From JAKPKF01 sp964536135 (GTDB lineage: Bacteria; Patescibacteriota; Dojkabacteria; SC72), in contig CAZHVM010000004.1 in NCBI GenBank assembly GCA_964536135.1, forward strand, positions 1-53,836: a DNA stretch of 53,836 nt, given 5' to 3'. The number at the start of each line of letters is the position of its first letter. Within the stretch, counting starts at the first letter, position 1. Below, in pieces: positions 35,258 through 43,627 of the stretch. A program made the position numbers and the translations under genes. A model generated the notes under the pieces. That model saw only the letters and a list, made by a program, of their open reading frames with translations. It ran no database searches and was not told where the DNA came from.

Positions 35258-37068
35258 TATGTTTTCAAAATAGCCAAGAAAGCCTCTTGTGGGATATTTA
35301 CTTTCCCAATTCTTTTTAATCTTTCTTTTCCTTTTTTCTGTTTCTCAAGTAATTTCTTTTTTCTAGAGTAATCTCCGCCATATAGTTTTGCAGTTACATC
35401 TTTTCTAAATGCACTTACATCTTCTCTTGCTATGATTTTTGCATTGATAGCTGCCTGCAGGGGAATTGGGAACTGCTGTCTTGGGATTACTTTTTTCATT
35501 TCTGCTAGTAGTTTTGTAGATTTGGAACGGGCTTCGTCTTTTACCTCAAGGAAACTTAATGCAGGAATTTCCTCGTGGTTTACAATTATCGAGACCTTTA
35601 CAATGTCAGCTGGGAAGAAGTCTATGAATTCGTATTCCATTGAGGCGTACCCACTTGTTAGATTTTTCATCTGGTCGAAGAAGTTAGAGATGAGAGAGGC
35701 TAGGGGGATGTCATACTCTAAGGCTATGTATTGATCTCTCATTTTAAGCTCACTTGTATTGGTTGTAAGGTATTTTGTATTTACATATTCTCCTCTTCTA
35801 GCCTGGCATAGTTTCATCAGATCTCCCATATATTTAGATGGAGTAAGTATTTCTGTTCTTACCCATGGCTCTCTGATTTCTTTTATGCCTGAAGGGTCTG
35901 GTAGCTCTTGTGGTGTTTGTACAGATATTTCTTCTCCTGCTGTTGTGGTGAGCTGGTATTCTACTGTTGGGGCTGTAATTATGAGATTGGCATCATACTC
36001 TCTTTCTAACCTTTCTTGCACGATTTCCATGTGTAGGAGTCCTAGAAAACCACACCTAAAACCAGAGCCAAGAAGATTAGATCTTTGATCAGTGAATGTT
36101 AAAGATGCATCGTTTAATGCTAATTTGTTTAATCCTGTCTTGAGATTATCGTATTCCTCTGGGTCTGTTGGAAAGAAGGTTGCAAAGATATTTGGCTTGG
36201 GAGTTTTGTATCCTTCAAGAGGTTGTGTATCTTCTCTGTCGGAAACTGTATCTCCAACTGTAAAGTAGCTGATATCTTTTAGTCCTGTAGCTATGTATCC
36301 AACTTCGCCAGTGTTCAATTCTCCTGTTTCTTCTAAATCTGGTGTAAACATCCCAATCTCTGTTGGTCTGAATGTTTGTTTTCTTTGAAGTATATTTAAT
36401 TCAATTGGTTTACCATGTACATGTTTAATCTTTCCATCGAAGATTCTTACGGCAACAACAACACCTCTGTGTTCATCGTAGAAGGAGTCAAAGATGAGAG
36501 CTTTTAGAGGTTTATTTGAGTCTCCAACAGGAGGAGGAACTTGCTCTACTATGCGATCAAGGAGTTGATCTACATTTAATCCTGTTTTACCAGATACTTT
36601 AATAATTTCATCTTTAGAAAATCCAAGTAGTTCTGTAATTTCTTTCTCCCTTTCTTCAATATCTATTCCATCCATATCTACCTTGTTAAGTACAGGGATT
36701 AATTTCAATCCTAAGTCCAAGGCTTTCTTTGTATTTGATATTGTTTGTGCTTGTATCCCTTGGCTTGCATCCACAAGTAGTATAGCTGCTTCGCATGCAG
36801 CAAGGGAACGAGACACTTCGTAGGAAAAATCCACATGTCCTGGTGTATCTATGAGGTTGAGTTGGTATCCTTTCCAAATCATATTGCAAGCTTGAAGTTT
36901 TATGGTGATTCCTTTTTCTTGCTCCAAGTCTAATCTATCTAGTACTCTAGATTTTCTTTTCTCATGGGAAAGATCTGTATGTGTAGCTTCAAGTATCCTG
37001 TCCGCAAGGGTAGATTTCCCATGATCTATATGGGCAATGATTGAGAAATTTCTAATTTTTTCTAACAT
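35257..37068 (-). CDS. lepA: Elongation factor 4 (LepA)
   Basis: Ribosome-associated GTPase. 603 residues: P-loop AHIDHGKST, DTPGHVDFS, NKVD, domain II and the unique C-terminal domain with YGGDYSRKKKLLEKQKKGK. The C-terminus ends at the usual place. It is first gene of a lepA-recF unit and has a perfect TATAAT 6 bases before the ATG. Confidence 0.97.
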   Translation of the reverse strand: MLEKIRNFSIIAHIDHGKSTLADRILEATHTDLSHEKRKSRVLDRLDLEQEKGITIKLQACNMIWKGYQLNLIDTPGHVDFSYEVSRSLAACEAAILLVDASQGIQAQTISNTKKALDLGLKLIPVLNKVDMDGIDIEEREKEITELLGFSKDEIIKVSGKTGLNVDQLLDRIVEQVPPPVGDSNKPLKALIFDSFYDEHRGVVVAVRIFDGKIKHVHGKPIELNILQRKQTFRPTEIGMFTPDLEETGELNTGEVGYIATGLKDISYFTVGDTVSDREDTQPLEGYKTPKPNIFATFFPTDPEEYDNLKTGLNKLALNDASLTFTDQRSNLLGSGFRCGFLGLLHMEIVQERLEREYDANLIITAPTVEYQLTTTAGEEISVQTPQELPDPSGIKEIREPWVRTEILTPSKYMGDLMKLCQARRGEYVNTKYLTTNTSELKMRDQYIALEYDIPLASLISNFFDQMKNLTSGYASMEYEFIDFFPADIVKVSIIVNHEEIPALSFLEVKDEARSKSTKLLAEMKKVIPRQQFPIPLQAAINAKIIAREDVSAFRKDVTAKLYGGDYSRKKKLLEKQKKGKERLKRIGKVNIPQEAFLAILKT

Positions 37069-37074
37069 AGATGG

Positions 37075-37080
37075 ATTATA
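37075..37080 (-). promoter_or_regulatory. lepA -10 box (leaderless-type)
   Basis: Perfect TATAAT on the minus strand, 6 bases before the lepA ATG. The -35 at 17 bases (TACAAA) is a partial match. Confidence 0.55.
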
Positions 37081-37107
37081 TCCTAATACATGGGATTTTT
37101 GTATTGT

Positions 37108-37680
37108 TTAAAGGTCAGACTTAACTGTCAGGTGCATCTCAAATTCTTCAGAGAATTGTACCCCTGAGAGATTTTCAATTGCTAAGAACATAATTGTAGA
37201 TTTCCCTGGGTCTATGGTTATCTCTTGTGGGTATGTATTATTTGAATTGTCCTGAAGTTTGTATGGGTGGTCATTTATTATTACGGATATATTTGATCTT
37301 GTTGGGGATTTTGTTTGCCCATACAGAACAATGGTCTGTTGTAATTGAGTGTTGTTTTGAAGTTCAATTATTGGTTTAGAATAGCTATCTGATGCTCGTT
37401 TATTTAGTGTGGTGGAGTATGTGTAATCTCCATCTTCATTTTTTACTAAATATTCACTTCTAATTATCTCGTGTTTACCTTCTACAAGAGTAAATGAGAC
37501 ATCTTCGTTGGAAGACACTCCGAGTACATTCAATCTTTCGAGTGTCCTTGTAATTGGAGAGAGGTTGAAAACTGTAAGGGTAGGAATTATGAACAAAAGA
37601 GCCAAAAGACCTAGGGCAAAGGGTTCTAGTATCTGTCCTACTACTCTTTTGAATTGTGGGCTTTTTAGTTTGCTGGGCAT
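37108..37680 (-). CDS. Hypothetical membrane-anchored outer protein
   Basis: 190 residues, not recognised. A basic N-terminus is followed by one membrane helix (about 18-40) and an outer beta-rich domain with many Asn/Thr/Ser. It starts one base after the preceding membrane-protein gene and follows rpsT, so it is probably part of the rpsT transcript. Confidence 0.75.
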   Translation of the reverse strand: MPSKLKSPQFKRVVGQILEPFALGLLALLFIIPTLTVFNLSPITRTLERLNVLGVSSNEDVSFTLVEGKHEIIRSEYLVKNEDGDYTYSTTLNKRASDSYSKPIIELQNNTQLQQTIVLYGQTKSPTRSNISVIINDHPYKLQDNSNNTYPQEITIDPGKSTIMFLAIENLSGVQFSEEFEMHLTVKSDL

Positions 37681-37681
37681 A

Positions 37682-38230
37682 TTAAAAATATTTTTTTTCT
37701 ATTGGGTATATCTTATCAGTTTCTAATTCAAAAGTCTTGATTGTGAAGAGAGTTACCAAAAGAGCAATGACTCCGGCAGTTATTGCAATCCATGAGTATG
37801 TATTTCCTTGTATGCTATGAGTTATTGTAATTGCAGTAGCAAGCCAAAGGAATGCACACCAAATGAATGTTTTGAGGAAGGAGGTATCCTTTTTTGTAAT
37901 CCAATTAAGGAGATTCAGTCTTGTCATTTTTATTATTGTTTTTGGATTGTTATGTGCTGTGGAATAAAGATATGTCTTAATTATGAAGTAGATAATTGGA
38001 AGTAATAGAAGAAAAACCATGGTAAGGTTAGAGAGGGAATTAACAAAGAGAGTTGTTTCTTGGTCAGTAAAATATATCTGAACTGAAAAAATACCAGATA
38101 TGTCATTATCTATATTGAGTTGAAGATCATAAAGTACACTTATAGCAAATATCCCCAAGAATTTACCAGCAATCATTAATATTGCTGGTATTATGGATAT
38201 TTTAAGCGCCCTTCTTAGCAGTTTTGACAT
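37682..38230 (-). CDS. Hypothetical four-helix membrane protein
   Basis: 182 residues, not recognised. Hydrophobic segments at about 10-32, 65-88, 120-138 and 143-163, with short basic loops. Its start overlaps the rpsT end by 29 bases. No catalytic motif is visible. Pairing with the next anchored protein suggests a two-component envelope function. Confidence 0.75.
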   Translation of the reverse strand: MSKLLRRALKISIIPAILMIAGKFLGIFAISVLYDLQLNIDNDISGIFSVQIYFTDQETTLFVNSLSNLTMVFLLLLPIIYFIIKTYLYSTAHNNPKTIIKMTRLNLLNWITKKDTSFLKTFIWCAFLWLATAITITHSIQGNTYSWIAITAGVIALLVTLFTIKTFELETDKIYPIEKKYF

Positions 38231-38498
38231 TATTTGGGGTCAGTTTGTTTAATTTTTTAGAAAGACGAGACTTAATTCGGTCTGCTTTCTTATTCTTTAT
38301 AACATTTTTCTTAGCAGCTTTGTCAAGAACTTTGTAAACATTCTTTAATGTCGTTTTTGCTTCAGCATCTTTCCCATTTTTAATAAGGGAATCTGTCTTC
38401 TTGATGGCCTTTTTTATTCTACTCTTAAATCTGTCGTTGACCTTTTCTCTCTTCTTGTTTTGTCTTAGATCTTTAATAGATGTCTTTAAATTTGGCAT
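38202..38498 (-). CDS. rpsT: 30S ribosomal protein S20
   Basis: Basic, all-helical 16S rRNA-binding protein of 98 residues. It begins MPNLKTSIKDLRQNKKREK and has the FKSRIKKAIKKTD and LDKAAKKNVIKNKKADRIKSRL helices. The ATG at 38498 matches the family; the upstream in-frame extension does not. It has a strong promoter and an approximately 30-base leader. Confidence 0.93.
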   Translation of the reverse strand: MPNLKTSIKDLRQNKKREKVNDRFKSRIKKAIKKTDSLIKNGKDAEAKTTLKNVYKVLDKAAKKNVIKNKKADRIKSRLSKKLNKLTPNNVKTAKKGA

Positions 38499-38534
38499 TG
38501 TTAATACATGTAATTTAAACTTGTGAATCAAGGT

Positions 38535-38563
38535 ATTATATATATTATTCTTTTGTTTGTAAA
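38535..38563 (-). promoter_or_regulatory. Promoter of rpsT
   Basis: On the minus strand: TTTACA, 17 bases, perfect TATAAT. Its -35 shares DNA with the -35 of the divergent promoter. Confidence 0.75.
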
Positions 38564-38585
38564 CAATTTGTTTTGTTGTTAAACT
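38557..38585 (+). promoter_or_regulatory. Leaderless promoter of the small Ig-like protein gene
   Basis: TTGTAA (38557-38562), 17 bases, TAAACT (38580-38585), 6 bases, ATG. The -35 overlaps the rpsT -35 (38558-38563), so the two units share one divergent promoter core. Confidence 0.55.
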
Positions 38586-38591
38586 TTTTAA

Positions 38592-39008
38592 ATGGAAAAG
38601 AGTAGAAGAGCCAAAATAGTACTTAGTTTTTTAGTATTTTTACTAATTTCTGGGAGTGCAATTTTCTTATTTTTGAATCATTCTCCAGAGGAAGATACGA
38701 ATGATGAAGTTTTGGGTAACCAAGATCTTTATGCTGTGCCTAGGATTACTAGCTTAGCTCCAATGTCTGTTTACGAGGGGGAGGAGTATATGTATATGGT
38801 TAAGGTTACAGACAATGATACAGATATTGAGCAGATTACAATTAATCTTATTGAGGGGCCTAGTTGGTTGGGAGTTTCAGGATTGAAACTCTCTGGGACA
38901 GCACCTTTTGGAAGTATTGGGACATACAGACTTGTAATTAAGGTCTCAGATGGGGATAATTCTTCTGTGCAAGAGAGTTATATTTTAGTAGAAGCAATGG
39001 ATGAGTAA
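38592..39008 (+). CDS. Anchored Ig/cadherin-like outer protein
   Basis: 138 residues. One N-terminal membrane helix (about 8-28) and a single outer domain of the putative-Ig/cadherin-like type (PRITSLAPMSVYEGEEYMY; KVTDNDTD; GTYRLVIKVSDGD). A similar domain occurs in the large surface protein at 46826-48757. It overlaps the next gene by 8 bases. Confidence 0.75.
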   Translation: MEKSRRAKIVLSFLVFLLISGSAIFLFLNHSPEEDTNDEVLGNQDLYAVPRITSLAPMSVYEGEEYMYMVKVTDNDTDIEQITINLIEGPSWLGVSGLKLSGTAPFGSIGTYRLVIKVSDGDNSSVQESYILVEAMDE

Positions 39009-39408
39009 GAAGATATTTATGATACTTGGGGCAGTTTCTTTTTTAGTGACAATTTTTTCATCTGTTATGCTTTTTGTAAAAGAGGCTAACAGTATCGATT
39101 TAGTTGGGTATATTAAAAGGGATTGTGTCCCTTACAATGTATTTGTGGGAAGGGGAGAGAAAGAATACTCTGTCAAGATTAGTTGGGTTACAAAAGCAGA
39201 GTGTGTTGGGTTTGTTTTATATGGGAATAGTAGTAATTCGTTAGATTTAGTGGCTGTAGATTTAACAAACAAAGCAAAATCTATGAATCATGAAGTGGTT
39301 TTAGAGAATATACTGAGTTCTGAGCATTACTATTTTTTGATAAATTCTGGAGAAAAAAGTTATGGTTCAAACGGTTCACCTGTTATTTTTTCTTCTGATT
39401 CACTTTAG
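39001..39408 (+). CDS. Anchored outer protein with fibronectin-III-like domain
   Basis: 135 residues. One N-terminal membrane helix (about 5-27), then a single domain with the pattern of fibronectin III or phosphatase N-domains (YSVKISWVTKAECVGFVLYG; HEVVLENILSSEHYYFLI). Two Cys (about 42 and 68) could form an outer disulfide. It is coupled to the preceding Ig-like gene; the 3' end overlaps the convergent surface-protein gene by 26 bases. Confidence 0.72.
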   Translation: MSKKIFMILGAVSFLVTIFSSVMLFVKEANSIDLVGYIKRDCVPYNVFVGRGEKEYSVKISWVTKAECVGFVLYGNSSNSLDLVAVDLTNKAKSMNHEVVLENILSSEHYYFLINSGEKSYGSNGSPVIFSSDSL

Positions 39409-41179
39409 AAATCTTATTTATTAATTTTTCTTCGAAGTATTTTTTTGGTTTGAAGATTTTCCAAGTAGTCATTTCCGCTCCTTTGAAAGCAGGCGTCTCT
39501 ATGAGCTTTTCTGCGAGTACTCTGCCAGAAGGTTTGCTGTATATGTACCACCCGAATGTTATTGTTAATATCCCAAGTATAACCTTCGAAATTATGGAAT
39601 CAAAGATTCCTGTTTGTGGAATATCTTCGTCTGGATCAACAGGATCGACGGGAACATTTGGGATTTCCTCCTCAGGATTATCACAATCTTGCTGTACCAG
39701 AAGTATAACTGTAGCTCTCAGTGATGATGGGTCTGAAGGAATTTGTTGTGGAGTTAGGATTACTTCATTTGTGTTTTCTCCTGTTAATGCAGTACCACTA
39801 GCTGTTGCATTAAAGGTTATAGTCAATGCTTGATTACTGTTTACTATCCATGGTTCTGTTTTAGTCCATACGATCTCTTGTGTACTTCCTACTGTACTAA
39901 CGGTAACATAGTTTGAATCTGTAACCACGACATTATTTATTTTCGATGAATTAGCTACGTATGTAAATCCGAGTGGTAGTTTATCTTTTACTGAGGTTAC
40001 TCCCTGTGATATTGTTCCTCTGTTTGTAGAGGTAAGAGTAAATGTGACAGAGTTGTTTGGTGCTACTCTTTCTACACACTGTTCACTTGCAGTCTTAGTA
40101 ACTGTGAAGCTAGATTCCTCAGTGGTATCTCCATCTGGATCTTCTGTATTAGATGAAGCTTTTGGGAATGTGATTACTTTTGAAACAGACCCAAGAGACT
40201 TACCACTTTCTAACACAGTTGCTGTTATTGTTAATTCTCCCTTATGGTTATCTAGCTGAGAGAAGCTTTTAGCTTCAGTAAAATTGGATGAACCGTAGAG
40301 ATCTTGCTCTACTATTTCGATTTCTCCCTTTGTTGTGTCAACCGTAAACCCTTCTTTCATGGAGAGGGTTGGAAAGTTATTGCTAAAGGAAAATTTCAAT
40401 GTTACTTTTGCTTCATCTGTTATATTGCTTGCATTTATTTTTATTTTTGAGAGTTTTAGTTTTGTATCGACTGTTCTTGTTTGAATTTGAATTCCTGAGA
40501 CATTCTTTACTCCATCTTGAGATACTTCGATTAGTCTTCGACAGAGTGGGGAATTAATCTGTTCTCCAGTGGATGTTTTACCAGTGGCAACGATATTTAA
40601 AGTGGTAATTCCTGAAAGGTCTGCAATGGATTTGGTTATGGAGAGTTTGTCTGTAGCTGTTGTGTCTGGTAATTTAGTTTCGTTGTTTATGATGAATTGA
40701 TAATCTATATATTCTTGGTTAAATTTCGCTTCTACTGAAAGTACATCATTTGCGGAAACTGTACCAGTTACAATTTTCCCAGCAGAATCTTTAACTACCA
40801 TCTCGGTACATCTGGTATCTTGAATGGATTGAAGTTGGCATATTTGGTAGAGATCTTGTTCTGTTACACTGTTTAGTATGTTTACAGATAGTTTGCTGGT
40901 AGAGCAGACAGCTTTACAGGTTTGGGTACTAGGAACAGTAACAGTTTCGAAAAGAAATCCTCTTCTTGGATCTCCACATTCTGATACAACGCTTGGGTCG
41001 ATATAGTAACAGCCACATGTGGTCTGCTTAATCTCGTCATCTTTTGAGGTGTCTGCAATGGAGTAGAAGTAAATTGCAACTGCAATTAGTGCAAGACCAA
41101 GAATCCCAGTTACTATTAATAAGATTTTAACTGTTTTGCTGGTTTTCTTTTTTGTTGTTACTTTTATCTCTTCTTCCAT
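39383..41179 (-). CDS. Large surface protein with internal IPQTG sorting-like motif
   Basis: 598 residues: cytoplasmic Lys-rich start, membrane helix (about 18-42), Cys-rich region (about 55-125, eight Cys), several beta-sandwich regions, and a DUF11-type domain (about 365-500: NNSVTFTLTSTNRG; VKDKLPLGFTYVANSS). Then comes an acidic Pro linker, IPQTG (520-524), a second hydrophobic helix and a basic tail of about 55 residues. IPQTG before a helix looks like a sortase signal, and a sortase is encoded at 50119-50916, but the tail is longer than in classical substrates. It has a strong promoter with an inverted repeat at the predicted start. Confidence 0.75.
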   Translation of the reverse strand: MEEEIKVTTKKKTSKTVKILLIVTGILGLALIAVAIYFYSIADTSKDDEIKQTTCGCYYIDPSVVSECGDPRRGFLFETVTVPSTQTCKAVCSTSKLSVNILNSVTEQDLYQICQLQSIQDTRCTEMVVKDSAGKIVTGTVSANDVLSVEAKFNQEYIDYQFIINNETKLPDTTATDKLSITKSIADLSGITTLNIVATGKTSTGEQINSPLCRRLIEVSQDGVKNVSGIQIQTRTVDTKLKLSKIKINASNITDEAKVTLKFSFSNNFPTLSMKEGFTVDTTKGEIEIVEQDLYGSSNFTEAKSFSQLDNHKGELTITATVLESGKSLGSVSKVITFPKASSNTEDPDGDTTEESSFTVTKTASEQCVERVAPNNSVTFTLTSTNRGTISQGVTSVKDKLPLGFTYVANSSKINNVVVTDSNYVTVSTVGSTQEIVWTKTEPWIVNSNQALTITFNATASGTALTGENTNEVILTPQQIPSDPSSLRATVILLVQQDCDNPEEEIPNVPVDPVDPDEDIPQTGIFDSIISKVILGILTITFGWYIYSKPSGRVLAEKLIETPAFKGAEMTTWKIFKPKKYFEEKLINKISKVNQKKK

Positions 41180-41196
41180 TAGGGCAGAGGTGTGTA

Positions 41197-41217
41197 TTAA
41201 AGAATATGCCTCTTTAA
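41197..41217. promoter_or_regulatory. Inverted repeat at the start site of the IPQTG protein gene
   Basis: TTAAAGA-N7-TCTTTAA, perfect 7-bp arms, directly next to the -10. It covers the predicted transcription start and could be an operator or a short 5' hairpin. Confidence 0.5.
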
Positions 41218-41246
41218 AGTTTAAGTTAAGATGGGGAGAGTGTCAA
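41218..41246 (-). promoter_or_regulatory. Promoter of the IPQTG surface-protein gene
   Basis: On the minus strand: perfect TTGACA, 17 bases, TAAACT. It fills the gap right after the holA stop; predicted leader about 30 bases. Confidence 0.75.
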
Positions 41247-42185
41247 TTATAAATATGGACATATTAATGTAAGTCCTAACATACCATCTATTCTTCCAGT
41301 TTTTATTTGGTAATCAAGGTTAGAAAGCTTAGTATACAAAAGCTTTATTCTTTCCATATTATATCTGTCAATAACATCAAGTATTGGATACAGAGAAAAT
41401 GGAGCTACTTTCATAATTGAGCATATTTCTGCAAAACTTTTCTTTTGTTTTTTAAGATGTTTTGCCATTGTAATCAATCTGAGATTCCTTGCAAGCATTG
41501 AGAGTATGAAGTTAGGGTCTGTATTTTGAGAATAGAGTTTTTCAAGTATCTCTATACTTCTTTCTTTTTTTTCTGAATTTATTGCATCTACAAGTTTCCA
41601 GATATCTTCTTCCAGGGTATCTGCAGTTAAAATATCTAAATCTTGTTCTTTAATTTCTTCTGTATCGTTTAATTTGTGTTTCTTAATCTCATTTGCACAT
41701 CTCTCTGGATCATAATTAGTTCTTTGAGCCAGTAATCTTCTTGTTGTTTCATCTGCCTTAAGATTGTTTTCTTTAAGCTCTTGATCTAACCAAGAAAGAA
41801 AATTCTTCTTATTAAGATTACTGTATTCTTCAAGTGAATTATTTGTTTTGAAGAATTTGAGATATTTAGTAGTGGATCTAATCTTTTGGTCTTCCCAGAA
41901 ATATATGCTATCTTGGAAGCTACCATCTAAGAGAGAGAGTAGTTTCTCAATAAGAGAATCTTTCTCTTTGTTTTTGTAAAGACGCTTGATAAAGAAAACT
42001 CTTTTTGAGACAAACAGTCCTTGATTTTGGATACTATCAATTATCTTCTGTGCTTTTTGGGTATCTGCTTCTATTGTTACTAAATTTTCTCTTTCAAGAT
42101 TTGTGGAAATATCTTTCTTAACTGCTCTTAGGGAGAGATATACAGAATTTCCATGATACAGCTTGTAATTCACTTTGTTATTCAC
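41247..42185 (-). CDS. holA: DNA polymerase III subunit delta
   Basis: Clamp-loader subunit that opens the beta clamp. The 312-residue product has the family's low-conservation helical profile: YKLYHGNSVYLS start, TADTLEEDIWKLVDAINS (the FELIDAL-like motif) and the FILSMLARNLRLITMAK collar helix. The start is GTG at 42185, overlapping the LCP gene by 8 bases. Last gene of alaS-ruvX-mltG-LCP-holA. Confidence 0.85.
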   Translation of the reverse strand: MNNKVNYKLYHGNSVYLSLRAVKKDISTNLERENLVTIEADTQKAQKIIDSIQNQGLFVSKRVFFIKRLYKNKEKDSLIEKLLSLLDGSFQDSIYFWEDQKIRSTTKYLKFFKTNNSLEEYSNLNKKNFLSWLDQELKENNLKADETTRRLLAQRTNYDPERCANEIKKHKLNDTEEIKEQDLDILTADTLEEDIWKLVDAINSEKKERSIEILEKLYSQNTDPNFILSMLARNLRLITMAKHLKKQKKSFAEICSIMKVAPFSLYPILDVIDRYNMERIKLLYTKLSNLDYQIKTGRIDGMLGLTLICPYL

Positions 42186-43614
42186 TACTTAATTGTACAG
42201 GTTTTCCTAGCAGGATTGTAACATCTCCACTGTTAAGATTGGAAGTAATATAGTCTGGTTTCGTAGTTTGAGTAATTCCCAAGAATTTTGCATACTCTGT
42301 GACTGTTCTAAGATATGTGTTTGGAGTGTTGGAATATATTGTAGAACCTTCTTTATTTGAATATTTTGTACCAGAATAGGTGATTTTAAGAAAGGGATAT
42401 GCTTTTTTCAAGTCCGCGACCTTTTTGGTTGTCTCTTGAGTTCCAAGGCCTACATTGTAGATATACACAGTTGCTTTCTCCGAGTAAAGTTGTGGGTGTA
42501 ATAATAGTGATTGGACGTATTTCTTTATATCTGAATACTGTCCTAACCCAAGTTTTGGTTGAATTCCATATGCACCATCTGAGCCTATTTTTACTGCAAT
42601 TAAAGAATAATTCCCTGCAGTAGGATCGAGAACAAAGGAGTATGACTTTCCATTGTTCCCTTGAAAATCTGTTGCAAGGTTAAGTCCAGCTTGTATGTCG
42701 TCTATTGTGAATTCTGAGACTTTTATATTATTTGCTACAGAGGCAAAGATTTCCATTATGGCTTTGGGGTTTGTAAGTGTACTAGTGTTAAGAATTTTTT
42801 CTTGAAGGGCTACTATGACTTTTTGTTGTCTTTTTGCCCTAGAGTAATCCGAGCCTTCGTTATTATCTTGTGATTTTCTGGATCTAGCATATTCAAGTGC
42901 TGTTTGGCCATCCATTGTTTGTGGCCCAGCAGTAAAGGAAATTGTCTTGTAAGAGTATCCTTCTGGATATCTATAGTCGGTGAATGAATTCTCAACATTA
43001 ATATCTACACCGCCTACGGCATCGATTATATCTACAAAAGCTTTGAAATTTATCATTGCATGATATTGTATTTCCATACCTGTAACTTCTGTTATAGTTT
43101 TTCTTAAAGCAGTCATTCCAGATCCAGCACTTCTTTTTTCGGCACTTGCGTATACAGAATTGATTCTGTTAAACCAGGTATTACCATTTATGCCTACATT
43201 TAGATCTCTTGGCAGAGATACCATTACGATATCCTTACTATCATAATTGTAGGATAAAACAATTATTGTATCAGTATTGAGCAAATCTGTTTTATCCCTA
43301 GTATCGACTCCAACGATGAGTATGTTTGTATATTTTCCTGTCGAATCCTTTGCAAGTTCGGGATTCTTCTCCGGTGTGATAATATCGTTAGCATTAAAGT
43401 TGAATCCGATATTTTTTGAAAGTATAATTCCTTTGTAAACAAGAAATCCCAATCCGCCCAAGATTATTAGAGAAATTCCAAGTATAAGAAATATTGGCCA
43501 TTTTTTCTTTTTTGATTCATTCTCTATTTTTAGAGACTTTTCGTTTTTTGTAGTTAACTTGGAGGAAACTATCTTTGCAGGTTTGTTCTCATCTAGCCGT
43601 ATATCTATAGTCAT
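42178..43614 (-). CDS. LytR-CpsA-Psr family phosphotransferase
   Basis: 478 residues: Lys-rich cytoplasmic start, one membrane helix (about 40-62), outer LCP domain (about 95-290) with ILIVGVDTRD, SLPRDLNV, the DGQTALEYARSR motif with catalytic Arg, and DDIQAG, followed by a LytR_C domain (about 370-460). LCP enzymes attach polyprenyl-linked glycopolymers to peptidoglycan. The neighbour is MltG, and glycan-related genes (GT2, ligase-like protein) occur elsewhere in the window. Confidence 0.93.
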   Translation of the reverse strand: MTIDIRLDENKPAKIVSSKLTTKNEKSLKIENESKKKKWPIFLILGISLIILGGLGFLVYKGIILSKNIGFNFNANDIITPEKNPELAKDSTGKYTNILIVGVDTRDKTDLLNTDTIIVLSYNYDSKDIVMVSLPRDLNVGINGNTWFNRINSVYASAEKRSAGSGMTALRKTITEVTGMEIQYHAMINFKAFVDIIDAVGGVDINVENSFTDYRYPEGYSYKTISFTAGPQTMDGQTALEYARSRKSQDNNEGSDYSRAKRQQKVIVALQEKILNTSTLTNPKAIMEIFASVANNIKVSEFTIDDIQAGLNLATDFQGNNGKSYSFVLDPTAGNYSLIAVKIGSDGAYGIQPKLGLGQYSDIKKYVQSLLLHPQLYSEKATVYIYNVGLGTQETTKKVADLKKAYPFLKITYSGTKYSNKEGSTIYSNTPNTYLRTVTEYAKFLGITQTTKPDYITSNLNSGDVTILLGKPVQLSSE

Positions 43615-43627
43615 TTGGGCAAGTATT

